Below are positions 37,201-48,511 of a DNA stretch of 64,000 nt, in pieces (the stretch's first letter is position 1; each line of letters starts with the position of its first letter). The position numbers were made by a program, and so were the translations under genes. The notes under the pieces were generated by a model that had not been told where the DNA came from, did no database searches, and saw nothing but the letters and a program-made list of their open reading frames with translations. The DNA comes from Ancylostoma caninum (lineage: Eukaryota > Nematoda > Chromadorea > Rhabditida > Ancylostomatidae): the NCBI GenBank assembly GCA_037903475.1, contig JBAJFG010000136.1:806501-870500 (forward strand). Direction: 5' to 3'.

Positions 37201-37284
37201 GTCTATGATTTCAACTACGTAATACACATGCAGCAGTAGCCAGTTGGATGTGATCACTGGTAATGTTGACGATAGAGTCTTCTG

Positions 37285-38763
37285 GGCCGGTAGTAATCCA
37301 CCCCGCAAGTTGCCAACTCGCGGTGGCACCAGGGTGCGACATCAGTGGCAGCCGGAACGGTGCGGAGGCACCTCAATCGATAAAAACTTCTGGATTTTGC
37401 AACTTTATTTCACACGGGTACTATCCCTGTGACCTTGTTTTACCCCAGGTACAGTGTTTAGATGTCCTTGTTTCCGTGCGCAAATATTCGGAAACTCCAG
37501 CTGCCTACGAGATCGCGATCTCCTTGGGCGCCACCAAAGCTGCCACCTTAAGGTGGTAACGTAGGTGGCAGCAGGCGAGTGCGACGAGAGAGTGTGTAAG
37601 GAGAGAGGTTTCCCGTCGGCAGGTCGGACATGCCCTAGGGCATGTCCGAGGTCGTACCTCGTCGGGAACTTCAACCGTGGTAGCAACCAAAGTTTCAACC
37701 GTAGTTCTTGCCTGCACGGACTTGCTCTTCAGTTTCCTGAGTTCTGAAACCTAATTAGATGAAACTGCATGTGCATCTAGTTCCAAAGAAGTATGTAAAT
37801 AGTTAAACATCTAGCACACAATATAGTGTAATGTGTAATATGTAATGAGTCTTTTCTTGTGTTATCTGGTTGATTTTGTTTCTCTTTAACCCTTAAACAG
37901 CATTCCCCTGTAATCTTTCCAAAGGTGTAATCTCATAGAATGAATCTAGCCATGTTCCTCAAAGTGCTCCATCACGCGCCCTCGTTTTGTCCGACCGATC
38001 AGCTGATTTGATAATCGGCCGCAGCATTTTGCACCAGCTGGGTTTATAGCGCTGCTTTTCCTGGTTTTTTCTCAGTATTCTGGAAAATATTCCGATTATG
38101 AGCGCTTGTTTCCGTCATTTCTCATACATTGTTACTGGTTTATTTGTTTTCCTCCATTTTTGTGCCTTTAAATGAAAGCTTTTTTTGGGAGTGATGGGAG
38201 GTCGGGCATCGATCCACTCAGCTGGTTGCAACGCTGCATGTAGGTCACACGGTGGAGCACTTTGCAGAGATCGAGGGGATTCACCCGACTATATTGTATT
38301 GTTGAGAGACAACTACGATAATGCTGCCAAGGGTTAGCGAGAACAAAGATTAACCTGATGGCACAAAGAGACCTCAAACTAGATAGGAAATCGGAGCAAA
38401 ATTAATAATATGGAGAAATGAACATGCTTGAGTACAATAGCAGTTGATTTCAGCACCTCTACCAATACCATGCACACTGTTGTGAAATGAGATACCAAAA
38501 ACCAATCAAAATCTGATCTGGTTGGTGTTTGTGTTGAGATTCAATCGCACGTCAAAACGTGTTGACATGGCCAAGTGGTTCAGTCGCTTGCTTATGATCG
38601 CGCTATAGTGGGGTTCGATATTGTGAGCGCCGCTAGGTTTTGCAGCCATAACGGAATGCCGCATCTCACACCAACTTCGCATCCAAAGTTGCCACCTTGT
38701 AGGCAGTGTTGCCGTCATGGTGGCAACATTGTTACCAACTTGCGGGGTGGATTACTACCGGCC
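37285..38763. mobile_element. 1.48 kb TIR element, copy 2, 3 bp CTG duplication
   Basis: Near-identical to 12,743-14,224 over its length, including TIRs, palindrome and tRNA-like block, with scattered substitutions and small indels. Flanked by CTG at 37,282-37,284 and 38,764-38,766. Non-autonomous; short open frames in both copies do not match each other across indels and are not taken as genes. Confidence 0.82.
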
Positions 38764-38795
38764 CTGGATCGAGCTATCCCCTCTTCCCCTCTATA

Positions 38796-40359
38796 CAGTG
38801 CGTAACATAAATATACGGGCACCCCAAAAATTACCCTATCTGCTCTCGCACACATTCCTGACAAAGGCCACTGCTACCAGTAAATTCGGCGTTCCCGAAA
38901 ACCTTATGCTAATTCGTTCCGCTTTGAAAAGTGGAAAAATAATGTGTAACCGTGTAAATTAAGTGTTTGGTCCCATCTTCCAATGTATCATAATTATACG
39001 GGCACCCTCAGTAAAAAAGTGAATAAAAACATTCGCCCATGCCGGAAGTCCTGTCTCAAATTTGAAATAAGTAGTGGCAAGTGTTCTTCAATTAGATTTA
39101 CATTCCCACCAGGATAGGATGGTTCTGAGGCGGAAAAGGGACAGGTAAAGACAGTGCATCATGAGGGGCTCCACAGCAGCAGGCTCGCCGTGCAAGTTCG
39201 TCGGGATTTGTCGTGCAAGATTTTGGCTCCTGCAGTCAGAAACAAGGAACCTGGCAGGTCGAGGAAGCTGTCGCTGCAAGAACAACGTCGGGAAGGACGG
39301 ATGTTTTTGAACCACTAACGGGGTTTTAGCCTTTTATCGACTCCTATGTCTGGAATGATAGCATAGATGGTGATTATACGCAACAGCAGCATCGCCCGTT
39401 GTCATCTCTGACTTGCTTTTAGACTTATAGCGTTTCACAAAGTTCCAGGGCGGCAGCTTGCGAGACTGAACACGAAGACAGACTGGTCAAAAATACGCAT
39501 ATTTTTTCTGAGGCTCCCGAAGACTAGAAATCGGGGTCAGGTGATGTTCTTTCGATGAAAAAAGTTTAACTTGTTTGTCTCAGATAGAAACATTTTCTGC
39601 TGGAGAGATCTATGCAGTCTGCAAGCAAACGGTACTTCAGAACTGGCATTGTTATGGTGTTGTGCGGCTTCTGTTAAGGAGGAGCGTTCGTCATCACTTT
39701 CGCTTTGACTCCAACGAACTCATCCGCTTTCCTGGAGGTGAACAGTGTCTGGCTCTTACCATATCTGAGCAAGCGCGATGGAAAGCCATTGATTTTACGG
39801 CAGGACAGCGCAATCATCTACATCGACCACTCGGGGTAGAAATGGTTTCAGTACCACAACGTGGTCGGAATGGCTTCGTTCATCTGCAATATCTCTTATT
39901 CTGACTGCAGAAGCCAAAATCTTGCACGAGGGTGCCAGTGGTGCTCGAATCCCGACGAACCTGCTTGGCGATCCTGCTACTGTGGAGGCCTTCATGGTGA
40001 ATTGTACTTACCTGCTCCTGTTCCGCCTTGGAATGATCCGATCTTAGTGGGATTGTAAGTCTAATTGAAGAACACTTGTCTCTACTTATTTCAAATTTGA
40101 GACAGGAACCCCCGCATGAGTGAATGCTTTTATTCACTTTTTACTGAGGGTGCCCGTATAATTATGATACATTGGAAGATGGCACCAAACACTTAATTTA
40201 CACGGTTACACTTTCTTTTTCCACTTTTCAAAGCGGAATGAAGTAGCATAAGGTTTTCGGGGGCGCCGAATTTACTGGTAGCAGTGGCGTTTGTCAGGAA
40301 TGTGTGTGAGAGCAGATAGCGTAATTTTTTGGGTGCCCGTATATTTATTTTACGCACTG
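38796..40359. mobile_element. Foldback element with ~450 bp TIRs, TA target
   Basis: Starts CAGTGCGTAACATAAATA and ends TATTTATTTTACGCACTG, flanked by TATA on both sides. The arms (about 38,796-39,250 and 39,895-40,359) pair over ~450 bp with interruptions, sharing TACGGGCACCC, TCAAATTTGA and CAAGATTTTGGCT. TA target and CAGTG ends suggest the Tc1/mariner group. The ~640 bp centre has open frames but no recognisable transposase. Confidence 0.75.
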
Positions 40360-40599
40360 TATAATTAACGGTGAAGCTATTGCGAAACTGTCTGTCGCCG
40401 GCTGGCTCCGCTGCGCAGGCGGTTCCAAACTACGAAAGTGTCGTCTGTAGCCGGGGGATGTTTATCTGTAGCCGGGTGGGACTCATCTCTTGAGGGGGTC
40501 GAGGGAAAACCGATTTTTTTCGTTTTGCAATAGAATTTTCGGGGCTAATCAAGGAGATTCGCGAAAAAAAAGAAGATTGAGAAGGGTATCTCATAACAA

Positions 40600-40830
40600 C
40601 CGGAGAAGTTATTTAGTAGATCGTCCGCTTTCTTGTTGTGTGGTAGAAGACTGGTGCTAAAGGAACTTTATTCAGAACCTTCAACCACAGAGGCGCGAGC
40701 GAAATGAATGAATATGAATACTACCCTACTCTAACAGCTTCTTAAATACAGGCTTGTTTACAATAACAACAACATGATAGACTATCAGTTTGTTTCGTCA
40801 TTCTTTCTTCACAACTTCTTTCCATGCCTC
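40600..40830 (-). mobile_element. LTR-like fragment, copy 1
   Basis: Minus strand: AAACAAGCCTGTATTTAAGA, GTTCTGAATAAAGTTCC (poly(A)-like) and TCTACCACACAACAAGAAAG match 46,397-46,580. Upstream on the minus strand (about 41,030-40,830) is a frame with no clear family that could be the end of a pol gene. Likely the 3' part of a decayed LTR retrotransposon. Confidence 0.4.
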
Positions 40831-42174
40831 TCCTATGAAGAGAGTCGTCCCGACTCCTCTTTTGGCCTCCTCCTGCTCGCCGGCGTTTCCTGATTTGGTT
40901 TTCCGTCCTTGCATGACCTCTTCTTATCCATAGATGCTGTTTTCGACAACGTGGTACAGATCTGCAGCAACACTTCCTTCCGACAGGTATCGAATGATCC
41001 TCATCGGACCACTCCAATGGGCGCACCTGGTTTTGTGGTTTGTGGTCCTTTATTATAACTAGCGCCCCTTCAGGACGCTAGCAAGTGGGGTGGGGCAGCC
41101 ACTTGAGGTATGTGCAAAAGCTTCACTCATGCGAAATGCTTAGAAAATTAGCAAACAAGCAGAACTAATCATTAGCTGAGCTCAAATGAAATCCTTCCTG
41201 AGTTTCGCGTATTCTACGGGTCTGGCCGCCTCGCCAACGTCGGACTTCGAGTCTTCTCGCGATCCTAGTCTTGTTTGCAAATTCTTAATCACGCATCTAC
41301 TTGCAAAGCTAATTTGCGATGCAATGGTATGACCTACTCTTTTTGTCACATTTCTTACATGCCTTTGGACCCGTTATGAACAGCGACTCCCAACTCTGCA
41401 CAGGCACATCTTTCACATGGCTTTAGTACTTGTGAACAATAAAGTGTAACCAATGCCGTGGCGAATAATCGGTTGAAATGATTCAAATTTCACTTTATTG
41501 AAATAGTCCAACTGATGAGCTTCTGCTTCAATATACAGAGAGGCAGAAGAAGAGGTCGACTGAGACACGAATGAGCGCGTAGCGTGACTCTACTCCACCG
41601 GTAGACGTGCATCTTGGCGTTTCCTCCACTATTGCGGCGGACCCATTCTCCATCCATGAACCCGTATGCTGGCGTTTTCCCCACTAATGGGAACCATGCA
41701 GATCCATTTTACATCGGTGCACGCGTATCCTGGCGCTTTCTCCACTGCTGGGCCAGGGCAGACCCAATCCCCATCCGTGGAACCGTTCCCTTGCATTTCT
41801 AGACTAATGGGCCCCTACGGACCCAATCTCCATTGATGGACTCGTGTCCTGGCATCTTCCTCACTACTGGGCCACGGCGGACCCTTTCTCCGTCGATGGA
41901 TCCGTATCCTGCCGTTTTCCTACTGCTGGACAACGGCGGACTCTTTCTCGATAGGTATACACCTATCCTGATGTTTTCCAGAATTACATACGGAGCCCCA
42001 TCATCAGCGTACTCCGCACTCCAAAGTAATGGAAGAAAGTTAGGTAAAGTTTGATCAATTGCACATGTTTCAGAAAATGTCTAGACAGTTCCCAAGTCCG
42101 GTCGTCTTTGAACCTCGGCATGGTATATCAGTATAAAATATAGTTTTTTAGCCGAACACGAGGTTGTTAGTGAA

Positions 42175-42226
42175 CCTTTCATTGGCCAACGTTTCGGCGG
42201 CTTCGCCTTCGTCGGGGCCTGAAAGG
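42175..42226 (-). ncRNA. Candidate hammerhead-like motif in Penelope pLTR
   Basis: Minus strand: outer helix CCTTTCAGGCC / GGCCAATGAAAGG encloses CCGACGA, a GGCG/CGCC stem and GAAAC-GTT. Penelope-like elements are known to carry hammerhead ribozymes with CUGANGA and GAAA boxes. Here U4 is C, and one extra base sits between the first box and the stem, so activity is doubtful. See 51,323-51,360. Confidence 0.35.
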
Positions 42227-42426
42227 GTCAAACTGATCTATTAATGTAGCCCCACAAACGCCGCCTTGGTCAAGCAATCAAGAACCAGGCCATACTACGA
42301 AATCACAAAACTAGCGGGAATAAAAGTCGCACCTCTCTAAGTTCACCGTGGAATGATGGATTGTGACGACCGAACGCGTCAGACGTGTTAGTAGAATGAG
42401 ACGTTCTGCCACAACCATACCTCGAC

Positions 42427-45393
42427 TTAGATGTTACACAGTCTAAGATACGGCAGGAGTTCATTAGTAACAGTGGGGCACTCCTCCTTGCGGTTCATTT
42501 TTGGATTTTTGGCATGAATCCGAAACGCCTCGAGAGTCTTGCGTGCGGAAATCTCAGTTTCAAGCTCGAGGATTGTGGTTTCTACTTCGTAATCGACCCC
42601 GTTGTGTACTCGCATTCGATGACAACCGAGAGGGGTGGAGCTGCGAGAGCTTGATTTCCCTTCAAGATGTTCTTTGACTCGAACGCAGAGTGGCCGTGCA
42701 GTTTCACCAATGTATTCGTCACCGCAATTCCTATACTTGATCATGTAGACGACACATGATTTCATGCAGTCACCTTCTCTGCCAAACGGGCAAATTATGC
42801 AGTTGGGTGTTGTGCAGAGACGGTCGTATATGCGGTTCCGAACTAGTTGGTATTTGAGATTCTTTGGTGGTATTTCTACGATCGTGACCAAATCTTCCAA
42901 GTCTACTCTCCTCAGACAGAGTCGCGTGGCTCTGCTCACTTCATCGGAGATGAACGGCATGCAAAACCGGACTTTGTCTTGAACGTTGGCGTGCCCCTTT
43001 CGCGTTTGTATGCTTCGTCGCCAACTATGAGGTCTTCCCGGTGCATAACCGTTAGATTTAGCAATAGTGGTAGCCAAGCCAAGTGACTGGTGTTTCTCTT
43101 CGCTACCTGAGCAGACCCTTGCTGCGGTCTTGAACATGCTGCCGATGATGGCTCTCTTCGTCCGCGCAGGATGAGCAGAAGAGCAATGGACAATGATGTT
43201 CTTGTTACTTGGTTTTCGATACCACTTTGTTCGCAAGTTACCCCAGGAAATGTGTATTTGGACGTTTAAAAATAGAAGCCAGTCTTGCGTCGGTGTTTCT
43301 CTTGTTAGCTTTATGTGCTCTGATTGTTGGTTCATCATTTCGAAGAATCTGTGCATCTCATTTTGAGTGGAGCAAATAACAAAGCAGTCGTCGATGTACC
43401 TACAATACAGGAGCGGACGCGATTCTAGGATAGGAGATTCTATTTTGGCCATAAAGGCAATGGCAAGTACTGGTGCAAGGCGTTGTCCCATGGCCAACTC
43501 TCTAGTTTGCGCGAAATAATTACCAGACCATCTAAAGACTGTGCAGCTAAGACACTCTTTCACTAATGCCATTACATGTGCAATTAACAATCCATGCAGT
43601 TGTATGTTCTCTTGATGTTCAATGAGAAGTTCAAACACTGCTTGCATGGCTGAGTCATTCGATACGTTGGTGCAAAGAGAGTTAACATCGAAAGACTCCA
43701 TTACACATGTATCATCAACGCGTGCGTTACGAAGATGGTCTAGAAACATGTTGGTGTTTTTGAGATGCGCGGGAACGTAGTTCAGTAATTGCACCAGAAT
43801 CAGGCTCAAGAACCATGAAATCCTATCGCTAGGACCGTCAACGCAGCTTATGATTGGTCGCACCTTGTATACTGATGGATCAGTGGACGCCAAATCATCA
43901 GCTGATAATTTATGCGTTTTAATAAGCAAATAGAAAACGGGGCAGACTGGCAATCTCACCTTTAAACGGCTAATGAATGTAAGACGCAAGTTGGCTGCTT
44001 TTGCAATGTTGACCCAAACTTTATTCAGCCTTCGGGACTGTGAGAGAAATTCTTGTGGCGAGGATGGGCGATATAACGTTTCATCTGTAAGGTGTTGTTC
44101 AGTTATCGCTTCATCAAGTTCTTTAGGAATGACCACGAACTCCCCTCCCTTGTCGCTTATCGAAAGTCTTATCGACTGAGACTTTATCAGGCTTCCAGTG
44201 GCGGACGCAGAAAGTGGGCGGGAGGGGGGGCGTGGGAAGAAAAGTGGATTCTCCGCCGTTTTGGGGACCCAGACGGAAAATAAAATTAATAATAATATTA
44301 ATTATAATAATAAACAATAAATAAAAAATATATTAAAAATAATAATAAAAATAAACAATTAAAAATAAACTAACACAAGATTTTTATTTGTATTGTAAAG
44401 TAATTTCGAAAATTTGGCGACCCATTCTCGGGGGGGCGCGCCCCCCCCCCCCCCCTGCGTCCGCCACTGCAGGCTTCGTATTTCCCTCATGCCACACTTT
44501 TGTGCTGCACTCAGGTTGGAGCGGTGCCTCATTTCACTAAAACGATTCAAAGTGTTGAAAAGGTCAGTTGCAAATAAACGGAATCGGCTGTCGCAGGGCC
44601 CATGACGTCTATAGAACGTTCTGGGAAAAGGTGGAATAGGTAAGGTGCCTGCGTTTTCTCGTGTGGGTATCTCAACATGGTCCAGTTTTGCTTTGCAACG
44701 GAGCCGATCTTGAAGTGTATGAAGACTTCCAGCAAACTTTCGGAAAACTGAGCTAGAGAAGGGTTGCGATGGTGAGAAGCTAGGGCCCAACTCTAGAACT
44801 TCGCGCGCATGTGGAGGGAGTGCGAAACCACCAACCACTGTCACTCTGGATAACTCTGGCACGGATTTCTCAACAGTTGTCGCGTCGTCATCATCACGAT
44901 GATGAACAGAGGTGGACTCATGATGGTGTGAAAAGCAGTTTTGTGATTTACAAAGTAGTGTCTCGAACTTTCTTTGCGAGACCGATTTAGCATTAGTGCG
45001 AATACAATCACAGATCGTTTTTGACCCACTCACTATCCTCCTCCAGAGGCTAGTCTCCAAATATCGGGCACAATGCTGTTCCTTCGTTGCGCATTTCTTT
45101 AGTTGTGCGAACATTTGATCTTTCTTATTCCTGATCGACATGCGCAAGATCTTCATTTCGAGCTACAACACTTTTCGACTATCCTTTGGCTGGCCACATA
45201 CTTCGTAGAGCTTCCGACTTCTGATGAAGGACGGGACTACTCGGTGTTGCAGGCATCGTTGGAGGAAGTGGATACTCTGTCGAGCTACAACGATTTTCTG
45301 TCGCAGCGACAGGGCTTCTTTCACGAACCGGAAGTAAACGGCTGGCACATCTCTTATCAGTTCCCAAGTCCGGTCGTCTTTGAACCTCGGCAT
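42427..45393 (-). pseudogene. Penelope reverse transcriptase / GIY-YIG protein
   Basis: Polyprotein that copies RNA and nicks target DNA. N-terminal part 45,393-45,163 (MPRFKDDRTWELI, VVPSFIRSRKLYEV), then a frameshift into 45,156-44,478 (VTVVGGFALPPHAREVLELG, conserved ahead of the RT). After the MITE the frame resumes at SDKGGEFVVIPKEL. Within the 569-codon block 44,136-42,427: RT motif SFDVNSLCTNV (~148-158), MGQRLAPVLA (~216-225, usually MGSPLSP), catalytic YCRYIDD (244-250); Cys-rich knuckle CTTPNCIICP (441-450); GIY-YIG nuclease starting VVYMIKYRNCGDEYIGET (462-479) through ARKTLEAFRIHAKNPKMN. Stop at 42,427. Apart from the frameshift and the MITE it is well kept, so fairly young. Confidence 0.9.
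44196..44469. mobile_element. hAT-type MITE inside the Penelope ORF, 8 bp duplication
   Basis: 274 bp with TIRs CAGTGGCGGACGCAG / CTGCGTCCGCCACTG and a perfect 8 bp target duplication CAGGCTTC (44,188-44,195 and 44,470-44,477), the hAT signature. AT-rich centre, C-run before the right end, no ORF. Removing it and one repeat restores the host reading frame, so it landed after the Penelope insertion. Confidence 0.9.
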
Positions 45394-46077
45394 GGTATAT
45401 CAGTATAAAATATAGTTAGTTAATGTCTAGACAGCCTATAAGGAAGCATTCTTCGTTCGTTCATCTTGTATATTTGATTGTACTGCACTTCTCAAAACAG
45501 ATAAAACCTCAGACTGTATGATCCCCACCATATGATGCAAGGAGCAAGTGAGGGAACCGAGAGCAACCTTCGCTATGGCCTCCACAACATTCACCGTCTT
45601 TTCGAAACGGTTAACGTTTAGTGTTCAGAAACTGAATGGCGCTAACAATATAACTCCAGCAAAGGGGCTACTCTGCTCCGTACACTGCTGCTATGCATCG
45701 TCAAATCGTTGTAAACACTGTCTCGCCTGAAAGGTTCGAGACCGCTAGCCGCTGGTCCTGCCGCGAAATTCCGAATGCACTCGACTTCCACTACGTCTAT
45801 GCACCTATGACGAATTATCGGCCGAATGCCCCATCAGTTTCGCATCCTCGCGAGGCACTGTCTATAATTCAGTCTTACGGCAAGCGCATGCGATCACGTG
45901 CTAGCCCCTCTACGCTTGCGCTCTAGAAAATTTTGTTGCACTACCGCTGTGCGCACATGATTTCGCATTCGGTATTGAGATGCAAAAAAGGTACTTTTTC
46001 CGTATGTTTCTGCTTCATGCTTGAGTTCTCGAGGAACGAGTGGCCTGGATTGTCTTGACCTTGCTGGTCATGACTTC

Positions 46078-46580
46078 TCAAACCGTGTTTACTTGTGAAG
46101 AGCTGTTCTCCACCAGCTTCTGCACAGTCTCGATGAGGCGATCAATGCATGCCCTCATCGTAGCGATCTGCTCTGCCACCGTGGGGCCATCCAATAGCAG
46201 ACGCTCGAGGTCGAGGTCGGCCATGGCTCGATATCCATCATCCTGTTGAAAAGATTTCAGAATATGGCACCTCCACGCAAAATGCGGGTGTAGAAACCTC
46301 ACGTTTAGGCTTCCACGGGCTTCTACACTCTTCTCAACTCTCTGCCGGATTGGCAGGGTTAGTACTGAATGAGTGCAGGGTTCGGCCCTCAAGTGGGTCG
46401 TCCGCTTTCTCTTTGTGTTGTAGAAGACTGCTGGCAAAGAAATTTTATTCAGAACTTTCAACCACAGTTCAGCGTTCAACCGCTACCCTACTGTAACAGC
46501 TTCCTAAATACAGGCTTGTTTACAATAACAACAGGATAGCGTATCAGTTCTTTTCATCATTCTTTCTTCACAACTTCTTT
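46078..46580 (-). mobile_element. LTR plus gag-start fragment of a retrotransposon
   Basis: The LTR-like part 46,580-46,397 matches 40,600-40,830, with AATAAA before the likely end. A leader follows, then a short frame from ATG 46,224 (MADLDLERLLLDGPTVAEQI, MRACIDRLIETVQKLVE), acidic and helical as in Gag N-termini, stopping at 46,078. No protease, RT or integrase remains on this side. Confidence 0.4.
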
Positions 46581-46584
46581 GCAA

Positions 46585-48511
46585 CTAGCGCCCCTTCCTG
46601 ATGTTAGAAAGTGGAGTGGGGCAGCCATTTGAGGTATGTGGAAAAGCTTCACACATGCGAAATGCTTAGAAAATCAGCGATCAAGCAAGAATTATCATTA
46701 GCTGAGCTCAAATACAAATTCCTCTTTATAGAGTGGGTGTATTCTATGGGCCTGACTATGGGTGTATTCTATGGGCCTCCCTAACGTCGGGTTTGGAGTC
46801 TTTTCGTGGTCCTAGCCTTGCTTGCAAATTCTTAAGCACGCACTCATATGTGGATCTAATTTCCGATGCAGTGATACTACCTACTCTTTTTTTGTCACAT
46901 TTCTTACATGCCTGTTATACTTGAGACCGAATAAAAACCGAATAATTTTGATACTTTAATTAACAATTTAGGAAGCGTCTCAAACACCCAGATCTTCAGG
47001 AATTAGGAAGCCCTAAAGCTCTGCTTCTCACTCCTACAACAATACATTAGTAGTTAATGTTGGGATATTCGAATTTACAATCTATTCGAAATATTCAATA
47101 TTCGAAAGCAAAAATATTCGATTTCGAATAAATTGAAATTTCTTTTATTCCAGCATTGGAGCTTTACGAAAGAGGAGAAGAGCTTTAGGGCTTTCTTATT
47201 TTCAAACATTTGGATGCTTACCGTTTCGTAAATTGTTAATCAAAGTAACAAAATTATTCGATTTTTATTCGGTCCCAAGTATTATGCCTATGGACCCGTT
47301 CTGGCCAGCCACTCCGAACTCTGCATAGGAGTATATTTCACATAGTTTTAGTGCTTGTGAACGATACAGTGTAACCAATGTCGTACGAATAATCACCTGA
47401 AATGATTCATGCTTCACGTTACTGAGATAGTCCAACTCCATACAAACGATTAACTTCTTCTTCAATGTACGAGGAGGAAGAAGAGGCGGTCGACTGAGAC
47501 GAGAATGTGCGCGTAGTGTGCCCCTGTTCCACCGGCAGACGTGCATCTTGGCGTTTTCTCCACTAGTGGGCCACAGCGGACCCTTTTCCGCATCCTGGCG
47601 CTTTCCACAATTGGGCCAGGGCAAGCCAATTCTCCATCCGTGGACCTGTATCCTAGCTTTCTCCCCACTATCAGGCCAGGGCAGACCCAAACCCCATCTA
47701 TGGACTCGTTCCCTGGCACTTCCCCACTAATGGGCCCCTGCGGACCCAACTTCCATTGATGAACCCGCATCCTGGCCTTTTCTCCACTATTGAGCCACGG
47801 CAGACCCTTGCTCCATCGACGGACCCGCTTTCAGGCGTTTTCCGCACCTATCCTGATGTTGGCAGTGCACTCACACTCTTGGTAAATCTCGTGAGTATTG
47901 AAAGGAAGTTAGGAAAAATTTAGAATGTTTGATCAATTCCACAACTGACTTCAGAAAATGTCACGACATCTTATGATGACGCGTTCCTCGCTCGTTTTTT
48001 TTCTGCCATTCTTAAAAAAAGACGGATCCCAAAGCTGCATAATCTCCATGAGACCTCAATGAGTGGTGCGCAAAGAGCATACCCCTAGCGAGGAAACCGA
48101 ATGAATCCCATCGCTACAGAACCTCTTCAACGGTATGCTCCTATTCTCTCGAGATGGTTTTTATCCGGTGTTTCGAAACTGAATGGAGTCAACAACAGAG
48201 CTCCAGCAGAGGGCGACTCTGCTCCGTACATTGCTGCTATGCATCGTCAAATCGTTGTGAACACTGTCTCGCCTGGATGGCTGAAGACCGCTAGCCGCTG
48301 GTCTCACCGCGAAATCCTGAGTAAACCTGAGTTCCACTACGTCTATGCACCTGTGACGAAACATCGGCTGAATGCCCCGTCAGCTGCGCATCCTCGCGAG
48401 CACTGTCTATAACTGAGCCGCATTATGAAAGCATGCGATCACGTGCTTGTCACTCCCCACCGCCTGTGCTCTAGAGAATTTTGATGCACTACCATGGTTT
48501 ATATAAGGGGA
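46585..48511 (-). mobile_element. Helitron-like non-autonomous element, copy D
   Basis: Minus strand: 5' TCCCCTTATATAAACC at 48,511 (preceded by A) to the CTAG hairpin at 46,585 (followed by T). The hairpin is degenerate here (CTAACATCAGGAAGGGGCG). Minisatellite units at about 47,540-47,860. Interrupted by a 364 bp MITE at 46,918-47,281. A short tandem duplication of ATTCTATGGGCCT is at about 46,740-46,780. Confidence 0.72.
46918..47281. mobile_element. Foldback MITE with TTA duplication (Harbinger-like)
   Basis: 364 bp, almost wholly self-complementary: left end TACTTGAGACCGAATAAA, right end TTTATTCGGTCCCAAGTA, with inner pairs such as CCCTAAAGCTCT / AGAGCTTTAGGG. Flanked by TTA at 46,915-46,917 and 47,282-47,284, which fits the TWA target of PIF/Harbinger elements. 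AT-rich, with ATTCGAA/TTCGAAT motifs in the centre. Confidence 0.75.

Larger units (their letters stand above)
32480..37281. other. Long gene-free stretch
   Basis: Apart from the weak zinc-finger-like frame and the 39 bp duplication, no exon or transposase was recognised. A mariner-like TIR motif (ACAGGGTGGTTCAAATCAG) stands alone near 34,058. A perfect hairpin AAAAAGTCCTC/GAGGACTTTTT is at 35,447-35,470, and GTTAACG/CGTTAAC at about 35,729-35,746. It may be intron or intergenic DNA. Confidence 0.4.
42089..45421 (-). mobile_element. Penelope-like retrotransposon, 13 bp target duplication
   Basis: Complete but dead insertion. AATGTCTAGACAG flanks it at 42,076-42,088 and 45,422-45,434. The first ~57 bp of the element (45,417-45,361, containing the ATG of its ORF) recur at its 3' end (42,146-42,089), the partial direct repeat (pLTR) typical of Penelope elements. 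The coding frame runs 45,393 to 42,427 with a frameshift near 45,160 and a MITE at 44,196-44,469. A hammerhead-like motif lies in the 3' pLTR (42,175-42,226). Confidence 0.88.
41059..45945 (-). mobile_element. Helitron-like copy C, split by a Penelope element
   Basis: Minus strand: 3' CTAG hairpin at 41,059 (followed by T), minisatellite at about 41,600-41,975, then interrupted by the Penelope-like element 42,089-45,421, and continued at 45,435-45,945 with the usual 5' region (TCAAATCGTTGTAAAC, GCGCATGCGATCACGTG). The extreme 5' end is missing: similarity stops at GCACTACC (45,945), next to the LTR fragment. Confidence 0.72.

Noticed and set aside
44414..44605. Proline-rich open frame across the MITE/Penelope junction
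   Set aside because: Arises from the C-run at the MITE end and the antisense strand of the Penelope ORF.
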